Origin: Bacillota bacterium
Lineage (GTDB): Bacteria; Bacillota_I; Bacilli_A; RFN20; CAG-826
DNA length: 5,827 nucleotides
Direction of reading: 5' to 3'
NCBI GenBank assembly: GCA_023443485.1
Contig: JAEZUH010000093.1
Coordinates: 1 to 5,827, forward strand
The notes beneath the pieces are model-generated. The model was not told the DNA's origin. It made no database searches and saw only the letters and a list, made by a program, of their open reading frames with translations. Positions 1-5,312 of this stretch are shown here, piece after piece. Every line of letters begins with the position of its first letter. The first letter of the stretch is position 1. The translations under genes and the position numbers were made by a program.

Positions 1-53
1 GTGAAAATCGATAAAAAGATGAATCCCAAAAAAAGAGTTTTTTGTTTTTTCAT
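1..53 (-). CDS. possible N-terminus of a divergent exported or membrane protein (partial)
   Basis: Read on the minus strand, an ATG at 53-51 opens a frame that stays open to the window edge. The 17 complete codons read MKKQKTLFLGFIFLSIF, a basic start followed by a hydrophobic stretch, which is the look of a signal peptide or membrane anchor. A TATACT hexamer lies about 11 bases upstream of the ATG with GTGACA 18 bases further up, but that would place the transcript start almost at the ATG, and no good ribosome binding site is visible. The alternative is the tail of a plus-strand gene, since plus frame 1 is open from base 1 to a TGA at 55-57. The fragment is too short to name. Confidence 0.3.
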   Translation of the reverse strand, partial: MKKQKTLFLGFIFLSIF

Positions 54-172
54 ATGACAAGTATAGCTTTTCCGTTTTCTGATTGTCACCCAAATTTGCT
101 TTTTGTTTTTACTGTAAACTTTCGAACAAAAAAGTCATTATCTTCTACCTAATTTTAGAAAGCAAAGTATAA

Positions 173-2170
173 TTGACTCATCAGAGTATATTATTAAATA
201 AGAAAGAAGCTATTTTAAATAAAATTATGCCTGAAATACAAAAAGCTCAAAAAAGTGATGAGCCATTTCTAAAAATTCTCGAAGAAAAGTGTTTCCCTTT
301 AACTCGCCAATCAACCTCAGCATCCTTAAAACATAGTTTAAATAGTCAGCATCAAACCGTTCTAATTTTAAAAAGTGATGAAGGCACATCAGTAGGAAGT
401 GCCGTCATTTTTAAATTTAAGAAAACCTGGAGAATTTATTCGATTTCTATTCTACCTGAGTATCAAAAAATGGGTTACGGTCGCTCTATAATGGAGCACA
501 TTATTGAAAAGGCCAAAGAATGCGATGTTCATCGTTTATCTCTTGAGGCCGATTTTCAAAATAAAGCTTTGCTTTCTTGGTATAAATCTTTCGGCTTTTC
601 CTCAGTGAAAAGATTACCTAATTTTTATGGATTGGGCGAAGACGCCGAAAAGATGTACTTGCAGCTAAAAAACGATGTCTTGGAAAAAGAATACATCGCC
701 AATATTGCTGTCGTTGATCAGGAACGTCCTTGGCTAAAGCAAATTCCTAATTTGGAAATTGTTGATGTCAATCAGTTTCTCAATGATGAAAAATATCAAA
801 ATGCCAAAGACTTGCGCGTCTTCAACCTATGTTCTTCATTGGGCTATCAAACTCTTGGATACTATGTCTCTTTATTGGCCACAGCAAGAGAGTTAAGGCC
901 AATACCGACTGTCGCGACCTTAGAAGATGCTCTTGATCAAACAATTACCGAATCCATTGGCGAGGAAGTCTTTGACACCATTCAAGATACCTTTAAACAA
1001 AATAGTAAAAAGGAAGTCAACTTCCGTATTATATTTGGCCAATGCCGTCCGCCGCGTTATGAAAAATTAGGAAAATCTATTTTGCGCTTATTTGAAGCTC
1101 CACTTCTCGAAGTTACTTTCATAAAAGAAAGAGTGTGGAAACTAAAGAAAATACGCATTTTGACTCTTGATGATGTAGTCATTGATGATAACTTAATTAA
1201 GGATGCCAAAAAATATTTTTCTCATAACCGTTTTGCGATTTCTAAAATAAAGCAATATAAATTCGACCTAGCGATTCTTGTCGATCCAAAAGAACCAGCC
1301 GCTCCTTCCGGAAAAACTGCTCTCGACAAATTCATCGATGCCGCTAAAAAAGTCGGGTTCTATGTCGAATTCATCACCAAAGAAGACTATTCTAGAATTC
1401 CTCAATTTGATGCCCTTTTTATCCGCGCAACAACAAATGTTGACAACTACACTTATCAATTTTCGCGCTATGCATATTCCGAGGGTCTCGCTGTTATCGA
1501 TGATCCTTGGTCTATTCTAAAATGTGCCAACAAACTCTATTTCCATGAGTGTATGAGAAGCCACAATCTACCCACTCCTAAAACCTTAATCGTAAGTGTT
1601 AATACACCATTAGACAAAATATTAAGGACATTTGATTTTCCAATTATTTTGAAAAGGCCAGACAGTTCGTCTTCTCTCGGCGTTTACAAAGTAACAGATG
1701 AAAAAGAATTAAAGCTGAGGATGAAGGACTTATTCCATAAAAGCGCTTTAATCATCGCTCAGGAATATATACCCAGTGCCTTCGACTGGAGAATTGGAAT
1801 TTTGGAGGGAAAACCCCTCTATGCCTGCAAATACTTTATGGCTAGAGACCATTGGCAAATCTATAACTGGAACGCCAATAAATCCAACGCTACCGTAGGT
1901 GCGGTAGAAACTTTTCTAATCGAAGATGCGCCTCAAGAGGTAGTTGAGACAGCCTTGAAGGCAGCTAATGCCATCGGAGATGGTTTCTATGGCGTTGATT
2001 TGAAATACAAAGATGGCAAAGTTTACATCATCGAGGTAAACGATAATCCAAGTATTGACCGACATTGGGAAGATGAAATATTGGGCGATAAATTATATAT
2101 ACAGATAATGGAAAACATTATGTCGAGAATTGAAAGAGCAAGACAGGACAAAACAAAAAAACAGATTTAG
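173..2170 (+). CDS. GNAT acetyltransferase / RLAN-like / RimK-type ATP-grasp ligase fusion protein
   Basis: The 665-residue protein has three parts. Residues about 19-165 form a GNAT domain: strand ISIL, acetyl-CoA loop QKMGYG (98-103), and a C-terminal SWYKSFGF segment (135-142) typical of the fold. Residues about 175-330 resemble the RLAN domain that precedes RimK-like ATP-grasp enzymes. Residues about 365-655 are the ATP-grasp: ILKRPDSSSSLGVYKV (492-507) with nucleotide-binding K494, QEYIPSAFDWRIGI (530-542), YGVDL (606-610), and EVNDNPSID (621-629), where E621 and N623 are expected Mg2+ ligands. Such enzymes join a carboxylate to an amine through an acyl phosphate. Here the product would be a peptide or amino-acid conjugate that the GNAT part may acetylate; the substrate is unknown. 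The start is uncertain. TTG at 173 has AGAAAG ten bases upstream, the same element and spacing as the ferritin gene. ATG at 227 matches the usual GNAT start better, and a TATAAT hexamer (168-173) overlaps the TTG. No partner gene is adjacent. Confidence 0.88.
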   Translation: MTHQSILLNKKEAILNKIMPEIQKAQKSDEPFLKILEEKCFPLTRQSTSASLKHSLNSQHQTVLILKSDEGTSVGSAVIFKFKKTWRIYSISILPEYQKMGYGRSIMEHIIEKAKECDVHRLSLEADFQNKALLSWYKSFGFSSVKRLPNFYGLGEDAEKMYLQLKNDVLEKEYIANIAVVDQERPWLKQIPNLEIVDVNQFLNDEKYQNAKDLRVFNLCSSLGYQTLGYYVSLLATARELRPIPTVATLEDALDQTITESIGEEVFDTIQDTFKQNSKKEVNFRIIFGQCRPPRYEKLGKSILRLFEAPLLEVTFIKERVWKLKKIRILTLDDVVIDDNLIKDAKKYFSHNRFAISKIKQYKFDLAILVDPKEPAAPSGKTALDKFIDAAKKVGFYVEFITKEDYSRIPQFDALFIRATTNVDNYTYQFSRYAYSEGLAVIDDPWSILKCANKLYFHECMRSHNLPTPKTLIVSVNTPLDKILRTFDFPIILKRPDSSSSLGVYKVTDEKELKLRMKDLFHKSALIIAQEYIPSAFDWRIGILEGKPLYACKYFMARDHWQIYNWNANKSNATVGAVETFLIEDAPQEVVETALKAANAIGDGFYGVDLKYKDGKVYIIEVNDNPSIDRHWEDEILGDKLYIQIMENIMSRIERARQDKTKKQI

Positions 2171-2184
2171 CAACGTTTTAATCC

Positions 2185-2212
2185 AATATTGCTCTAATTA
2201 ATTAGAGATATT
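2185..2212. repeat. long palindrome between the ATP-grasp and ferritin genes
   Basis: CTCTAATTAATTAGAG at 2192-2207 is a perfect 16-bp palindrome. It extends by five more pairs (AATAT at 2185-2189 with ATATT at 2208-2212) if TG at 2190-2191 is bulged out. It lies 14 bases after the stop of the upstream gene and about 15 bases before the -35 of the ferritin promoter. There is no T-run after it, so it is a poor intrinsic terminator. An operator for the ferritin promoter or an mRNA 3'-end structure is more likely. The symmetry is seen directly; the role is inferred. Confidence 0.6.
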
Positions 2213-2224
2213 TGAAGCCTCGTT

Positions 2225-2252
2225 TTGCGTAAAGCATATTACTTTTTATAAT
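2225..2252 (+). promoter_or_regulatory. promoter of the ferritin gene
   Basis: A consensus -10 TATAAT (2247-2252) sits 16 bases after a partial -35 TTGCGT (2225-2230). Transcription would start near 2259 and give a leader of about 53 bases before the ferritin ATG at 2312. It would also exclude the upstream gene, so the ferritin probably has its own control. Confidence 0.5.
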
Positions 2253-2260
2253 TATGGCAA
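2246..2260 (+). promoter_or_regulatory. possible PerR/Fur-family operator overlapping the ferritin -10
   Basis: TTATAATTATGGCAA matches the Bacillus PerR box (TTATAATNATTATAA) at all seven bases of the first half but only four of seven in the second. It covers the -10 hexamer, where a repressor would act, and ferritin-like genes are known PerR or Fur targets. However, the first half is mostly the -10 sequence itself in an AT-rich region, so the match may be chance. Confidence 0.22.
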
Positions 2261-2311
2261 TAGTCTAAAATATTTTTGAAGGTCAAAAGACTTTCAGAAA
2301 GAATAAAAATT

Positions 2312-2827
2312 ATGCTTAACAAAAAAATTGAAAAATTAATTAATGAACAAATTCAAAAGGAACTCTTTAGTAGCTACCTTTATGTTGAAATGTCAAACTA
2401 TTACGAAGAAAAAGGGCTAAAAGGTTTTGGCCATTATTTCTTAGTCCAAGCCCAAGAAGAAAGAGATCATGCGCTCTATTTTAGGGCATATTTAATTCAT
2501 AGAAACGCCAGGGTTGTCTCCTTAAAGATTGATGCTCCATTCGGAGATTATAAAGATTTTAGAGAACCTCTCATCGCACAGATCAAACACGAACAAGAAG
2601 TGACCAAATCGATTGAGAATATTCTCGAGACAGCAATAAAAGAAAAAGATTACGGTACTCAAGAATTCTTACAATGGTTCATAAAAGAGCAAGTTGAAGA
2701 AGAGAGCAATGCCGAGAATCTCTTAGCCGAATTTGATTTCGTGGCAGATGACAAGGCCGCTTTAGTCGGTTTTGATGGACATCTCCATGGACGCGCTTAT
2801 CACAAATCAACTCCTGACATAGATTAA
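2312..2827 (+). CDS. ftnA: non-haem ferritin (FtnA type)
   Basis: This 171-residue four-helix ferritin oxidises Fe(II) at a dinuclear centre and stores the ferric mineral in a cytoplasmic 24-subunit shell. Numbering from the ATG at 2312 reproduces the E. coli FtnA positions exactly: ferroxidase residues E17, E50, H53, E94, Q127 and E130, the nearby Y24, and third-site residues E49, E126 and E129 are all present, so the enzyme should be active. The start at 2312 (MLNKKIEKL) matches family N-termini and has AGAAAG at 2296-2301. A TTG at 2276 in the same frame would add 12 residues with no family support. The C-terminus is histidine-containing (GHLHGRAYH, 156-164) where relatives often read like LDRELGAR. 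It is followed directly by its own terminator, so it is probably monocistronic. Confidence 0.95.
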   Translation: MLNKKIEKLINEQIQKELFSSYLYVEMSNYYEEKGLKGFGHYFLVQAQEERDHALYFRAYLIHRNARVVSLKIDAPFGDYKDFREPLIAQIKHEQEVTKSIENILETAIKEKDYGTQEFLQWFIKEQVEEESNAENLLAEFDFVADDKAALVGFDGHLHGRAYHKSTPDID

Positions 2828-2846
2828 TCATCTAAAGCATTAATAT

Positions 2847-2873
2847 AAGCCACGACCTACTCGTGGCTTTTTT
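2847..2873 (+). terminator. intrinsic terminator of the ferritin gene
   Basis: AAGCCACGA (2847-2855) and TCGTGGCTT (2861-2869) form a perfect 9-bp stem with a 5-base loop CCTAC. The run of six Ts starts at 2868. It begins 19 bases after the ferritin stop codon. Confidence 0.92.
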
Positions 2874-2917
2874 GTCAAAAAATAGATTTCTTTTGATTCT
2901 GGCAACATTATTGAAAA

Positions 2918-2946
2918 TTGACCACCAAATCAACTTGTGATACCAT
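2918..2946 (+). promoter_or_regulatory. promoter of the small membrane protein gene
   Basis: TTGACC (2918-2923; five of six consensus bases) is followed after exactly 17 bases by TACCAT (2941-2946; four of six), preceded by TGA at 2938-2940, an extended -10. Transcription would start near 2953, about 25 bases before the ATG. It lies just beyond the ferritin terminator, so the next gene is independently transcribed. Confidence 0.55.
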
Positions 2947-2977
2947 TTGAAAAGAAGCGTTAAGGGGATTAATAATA

Positions 2978-3313
2978 ATGGGAAACAAAAGTATGCTTTG
3001 GTTCTGGCTCGTTGGTGCAGGCGTAGCTGTGGTCGATTTTATCGGCGGTATAGTAATGTTTGTAGCAGTTTTGATGGCTATTCAATCCGGTTCCGCTAAT
3101 CCATATGCGGTTTTGTATGGAAGTATGTTTATATGGACGATTGTCGTTGGCCTCCTTTCCGTTGTGCAATTAATAATGGGCATTATTCATCTAGTTTTTT
3201 ATTCGAAAAATGAGTTCGCGAGTGATTCGAAAGTTGGCCATGCTTTATATCAAGTCTTCTTTGGGCTCGGACTCGTGGGGTTAATAATTGTCCTAGTCAT
3301 AAATCCTCAATAG
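2978..3313 (+). CDS. small three-helix membrane protein, function unknown
   Basis: This 111-residue hydrophobic protein starts at an ATG with a good ribosome binding site, AAGGGGA at 2962-2968, nine bases upstream. Three membrane segments are visible at about residues 8-34, 47-75 and 88-108. The short polar links are QSGSANPYAV (36-45) and YSKNEFASDSKVGH (75-88). The charge pattern (MGNK before the first helix, SKNE...DSK between the second and third) does not settle the topology. No catalytic, metal-binding or transporter motif is recognisable. D20 inside the first helix and the glycine-rich faces (GAG, GGI, GLG) suggest helix packing. It has its own promoter and is followed by terminators, so it is a single-gene unit. 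I do not recognise the family. Confidence 0.8.
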   Translation: MGNKSMLWFWLVGAGVAVVDFIGGIVMFVAVLMAIQSGSANPYAVLYGSMFIWTIVVGLLSVVQLIMGIIHLVFYSKNEFASDSKVGHALYQVFFGLGLVGLIIVLVINPQ

Positions 3314-3328
3314 ACTAAAACAAATATT

Positions 3329-3351
3329 AAAGCAGTTTTACCGCTTTTTTT
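3329..3351 (+). terminator. intrinsic terminator after the small membrane protein gene
   Basis: AAAGC (3329-3333) pairs with GCTTT (3343-3347). After one A-C mismatch a further G-C pair closes the loop TTTTA. A run of seven Ts occupies 3345-3351. The stem is short, but it starts 15 bases after the stop codon, where a terminator is expected. Confidence 0.6.
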
Positions 3352-3403
3352 AAAATATTTTTCTATTATAGTTTTCATTGTTTTAATATACCTTTAGCAA
3401 ATC

Positions 3404-3424
3404 GAACTCCTTGGAGTTCTTTTT
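3404..3424 (+). terminator. second hairpin terminator
   Basis: GAACTC (3404-3409) and GAGTTC (3414-3419) form a perfect 6-bp stem with loop CTTG, followed by five Ts (3420-3424). It could back up the terminator 50 bases upstream or end a short separate transcript. No comparable T-run serves the minus strand. Confidence 0.6.
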
Positions 3425-3604
3425 GATATTCAAATTGATTAACGCAATTACAATCTGGAATTTTTTTAAATTTTATGCGCGAGATAATAAATATAGAAAT
3501 CGTTCTTTTCAGATAAGTCTAGATTGTTGGTGAAAAAAAGAAAGTAGAAAATCCATATTTCACCTAAATTTTTGGGTTATCAATTAATTCGACTAATCAG
3601 TAGA

Positions 3605-3620
3605 ATTTTCTAGTTGGTAT
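3605..3620 (+). repeat. direct repeat copy 1
   Basis: ATTTTCTAGTTGGTAT recurs 63 bases downstream with a single change (G to A at the thirteenth base). Sixty-three bases is close to six helical turns, so both copies would face the same side of the DNA. Confidence 0.55.
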
Positions 3621-3667
3621 TAGAAACATTGAGAGGAGAATCACTTTGTTGTGACAAAGAGTTTTAC

Positions 3668-3683
3668 ATTTTCTAGTTGATAT
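3668..3683 (+). repeat. direct repeat copy 2
   Basis: ATTTTCTAGTTGATAT matches copy 1 at 15 of 16 positions. It could be a protein-binding site pair or a trace of local duplication. The bases between the two copies are not themselves repeated. Confidence 0.55.
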
Positions 3684-3727
3684 GTTAAAAGAAGATATAT
3701 TAATCATTTTTTATACGTAAAGACAAA

Positions 3728-3752
3728 CAATAGATTCGGTAGTCAATAGATT
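3728..3752 (+). repeat. short tandem-like direct repeat CAATAGATT
   Basis: CAATAGATT occurs at 3728-3736 and again at 3744-3752, 16 bases apart. The repeat is only nine bases and AT-rich, so chance is possible. Confidence 0.3.
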
Positions 3753-3936
3753 ATAAAACGAACTTTTTATCATGCGTTTATGTGTGTGAGCGCGACCAGG
3801 TTTCTTTATTAGTATTTTTATGTTTTGTGAAGGAGAAAAATGGAGAAATACATTAGATGAGAAGAAGAATTATGCAAAAATTACATGATGGGGTCTGACC
3901 ATTTTTTATTTGAAGAAAATAACTTTTTTTAAGACC

Positions 3937-3965
3937 TTGTATCAGCGAAAAACTCGCTATATAAT
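3937..3965 (+). promoter_or_regulatory. promoter of the lipoprotein / ABC transporter genes
   Basis: A consensus -10 TATAAT (3960-3965) lies 17 bases after TTGTAT (3937-3942), which keeps the TTG of the -35. Transcription would begin near 3972 and produce a leader of about 92 bases before the ATG at 4064. The spacer is almost filled by an inverted repeat. Confidence 0.55.
3944..3958. promoter_or_regulatory. inverted repeat in the promoter spacer, candidate operator
   Basis: AGCGA (3944-3948) and TCGCT (3954-3958) form a perfect dyad around AAAAC, lying wholly between the -35 and -10 elements. A repressor bound here would block RNA polymerase. As RNA it would be a 5-bp hairpin, but only in a transcript that started further upstream. 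No regulator gene is in the window to name. Confidence 0.45.
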
Positions 3966-3987
3966 GACTTTGGTCTCAAGGCATATC

Positions 3988-4032
3988 ACAAAACTGAAGC
4001 ACTAGATACTTATGTGCATATGTTAGTTTTGT
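3988..4032 (+). promoter_or_regulatory. foldable 5' leader of the lipoprotein mRNA
   Basis: ACAAAACT (3988-3995) pairs perfectly with AGTTTTGT (4025-4032). An inner GCAC/GTGC stem (3999-4002 with 4014-4017) closes an 11-base loop, and an asymmetric internal loop separates the two stems. It ends 14 bases before the ribosome binding site AAGGAGG (4047-4053). I compared it by eye with the purine riboswitch consensus and found no match, so its class, if any, is unknown. Confidence 0.35.
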
Positions 4033-4063
4033 AATGATGTCTAATTAAGGAGGATGACCAAAA

Positions 4064-5221
4064 ATGAAAAAAGTCTTGTTAGGAGTTGCTGCAGTATTTG
4101 CATGTACATTTGCAGTCTCCGGCCTCACCTCATGTGGCTCAAATTTAGGTTCTGATTGGAAAGTCGCTATGATCACTGACTACGGCGATATTACCGATGA
4201 ATCTTTCAACCAAGCTACCTATGAGGGTGCAAAGAGTTGGTGCGATGATAATGATGTGGAATTCACTTATTACAAACCAACCGACAATACTGATGCCGAA
4301 CGTATCAAATCAATCGAGCTTGCTGCCGACAATGGTTACAACCTAATCATTATGCCAGGATATGCTTTCGCTCCAGCTATCGATGCTACTGCAGAAGATT
4401 ATCCAGATGTCAAATTCGTCGCTCTTGATGTCGCGAAAGGTGACTTACTCGCTGCTCACTATGGCGCCGAATATAATTACAATCCAGATGATCCACTTTG
4501 GGCAGGATATGTATTACCATCCAACGTCTACTGTGCTGTTTATCAAGAAGAGTTAGCCGGATATATGGCAGGATATGCTGCTGTTAAAGAGGGCTACACA
4601 AAGCTTGGATTCCTCGGTGGAATGGCTGTCCCAGCTGTCATTCGTTATGGCTATGGATTCGTTCAGGGCTGCGATGATGCTGCTAATGGCGCTGCTATCG
4701 AAATCAAATACGTCTACGGAAACCAATTCTTTGGTGATAATGATATTACTACCTACGTCTCCAACTGGTATGCTACCGGAACCGAAGTCATCTTCGCTTG
4801 TGGCGGTGGAATCTACACCTCTGCTGGTGAAGCTGCTGAGAACAACGGTGGAAAGAAAGTCATCGGTGTTGACGTCGATCAAAAAGCTACTATCGATGGA
4901 GAATACGGAGAAGGCACATGCGTCACTTCCGCAATGAAAGGTCTTTCCGCTACCGTCAAAGCAAAATTAACCGAAATCATTACTGAAGAAACCTTCGTCA
5001 GTAAAATTGAAACTTTAGGTTTAGTCTCTGGCACTGATCCAGAAGAAAATTATGTCCAACTTCCTACTGATACTTGGTCAATGACAAATTTCACAGTCGC
5101 CAATTATGAAGCCTTAGTCGAAGATTTATTTGATGGAACAATTACCGTTTCTGCCAGCATCGCCGCTGCACCAGAAGTCGCCGCTACTACTTCCGTCACT
5201 TATTTTGGAAATATCAAGTAA
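4064..5221 (+). CDS. BMP/PnrA-family substrate-binding lipoprotein, probably for nucleosides
   Basis: This 385-residue surface lipoprotein is the extracellular receptor of an ABC importer. It has a basic start (MKK), a hydrophobic segment and the lipobox LTSC (21-24), so C24 is expected to be lipidated after signal peptidase II cleavage. The mature part has typical Med/BMP/PnrA motifs: DYGDITDESFNQATYEGAK (39-57), an LIIMPGYAF strand-loop (94-102), YQEELAGYMAGYAA (160-173), LGFLGGM (181-187), a long FACGGGIYTSAGEAA segment (244-258) and VIGVDVDQ (266-273). Characterised relatives such as T. pallidum PnrA, B. subtilis NupN and S. mutans RnsB carry purine or other nucleosides; the exact ligand here is inferred. 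The start is firm: AAGGAGG lies ten bases upstream. An ABC ATPase follows after a terminator, which would make the receptor more abundant than the transporter. Confidence 0.93.
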   Translation: MKKVLLGVAAVFACTFAVSGLTSCGSNLGSDWKVAMITDYGDITDESFNQATYEGAKSWCDDNDVEFTYYKPTDNTDAERIKSIELAADNGYNLIIMPGYAFAPAIDATAEDYPDVKFVALDVAKGDLLAAHYGAEYNYNPDDPLWAGYVLPSNVYCAVYQEELAGYMAGYAAVKEGYTKLGFLGGMAVPAVIRYGYGFVQGCDDAANGAAIEIKYVYGNQFFGDNDITTYVSNWYATGTEVIFACGGGIYTSAGEAAENNGGKKVIGVDVDQKATIDGEYGEGTCVTSAMKGLSATVKAKLTEIITEETFVSKIETLGLVSGTDPEENYVQLPTDTWSMTNFTVANYEALVEDLFDGTITVSASIAAAPEVAATTSVTYFGNIK

Positions 5222-5235
5222 GTAATAGTCTACTC

Positions 5236-5269
5236 AGGAAGGTAGGTTCAAGTCCTACCTTCCTTTTTT
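5236..5269 (+). terminator. strong hairpin terminator between lipoprotein and ATPase genes
   Basis: AGGAAGGTAGG (5236-5246) and CCTACCTTCCT (5254-5264) form a perfect 11-bp stem with the 7-base loop TTCAAGT, followed by six Ts (5264-5269). It lies 14 bases after the lipoprotein stop. Partial read-through would let the ATPase be expressed at a lower level. The loop and closing pairs resemble a tRNA T-arm. Confidence 0.88.
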
Positions 5270-5281
5270 CATTTTAATCGC

Positions 5282-5300
5282 ATGTTCGTTTTACGAACGT
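5282..5300 (+). promoter_or_regulatory. small hairpin just upstream of the ATPase ribosome binding site
   Basis: ATGTTCGT (5282-5289) and ACGAACGT (5293-5300) form an 8-bp stem with one T-G wobble and a TTT loop. It is followed by TTT and then GGAG (5304-5307). It may be an mRNA end-protecting structure, a weak attenuator or an operator. The CGAAC core recalls half of a PurBox, but the required CC and half-site spacing are absent. Confidence 0.4.
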
Positions 5301-5312
5301 TTTGGAGCAATT

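Larger units (their letters stand above)
3425..3936. other. AT-rich gene-free stretch with hairpins and very short reading frames
   Basis: No frame here is long enough to be a convincing gene. It contains two 16-bp direct repeats (3605-3620, 3668-3683), an imperfect inverted repeat near 3593-3623 (CTAAT with ATTAG around TAGAA/TTCTA), and a CTTTGT/ACAAAG hairpin (3644-3659) followed after three bases by TTTT. A short frame at 3840-3860 (MEKYIR) has AAGGAG four bases upstream. Another at 3872-3898 (MQKLHDGV) ends inside a weak ATGG/CCAT hairpin (3888-3902) with six Ts. It may be a long regulatory leader, an unannotated small RNA, or a decayed gene; the sequence does not decide. Confidence 0.5.

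Noticed and set aside
2192..2207. Intrinsic terminator of the ATP-grasp gene
   Set aside because: The stem is AT-rich with no unpaired loop and is followed by ATATTTG rather than a T-run.
2276..2311. TTG-initiated N-terminal extension of ferritin
   Set aside because: The added 12 residues are not family-like, while the ATG at 2312 gives exact FtnA residue numbering and a family-typical N-terminus.
3840..3932. A 30-codon protein if TGA encodes tryptophan
   Set aside because: All tryptophans in the clear genes are TGG and their frames contain no in-frame TGA, so there is no support for TGA reassignment; kept only as a leader-peptide possibility.
3937..4063. Purine (guanine/adenine/2'-dG) riboswitch upstream of the nucleoside-type lipoprotein
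   Set aside because: TATAAT is present, but the conserved loop and junction sequences (such as TCTACC and CCGTAAA-like segments) and the three-way junction are absent; TATAAT is better explained as a -10.
4553..4882. Minus-strand open frame of 109 codons inside the lipoprotein gene
   Set aside because: It is a shadow of the strongly supported lipoprotein coding sequence, with low-complexity serine/aspartate-rich translation and no ribosome binding site evident.
5231..5269. A complete tRNA gene
   Set aside because: Only the T-arm pattern is present; no acceptor, D-arm or anticodon arm can be built, and the upstream bases are the end of the lipoprotein gene.
5282..5300. PurR operator (PurBox)
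   Set aside because: The two CGAA cores are only six bases apart and lack the preceding C and the flanking A/T pattern; a simple hairpin explains the symmetry better.
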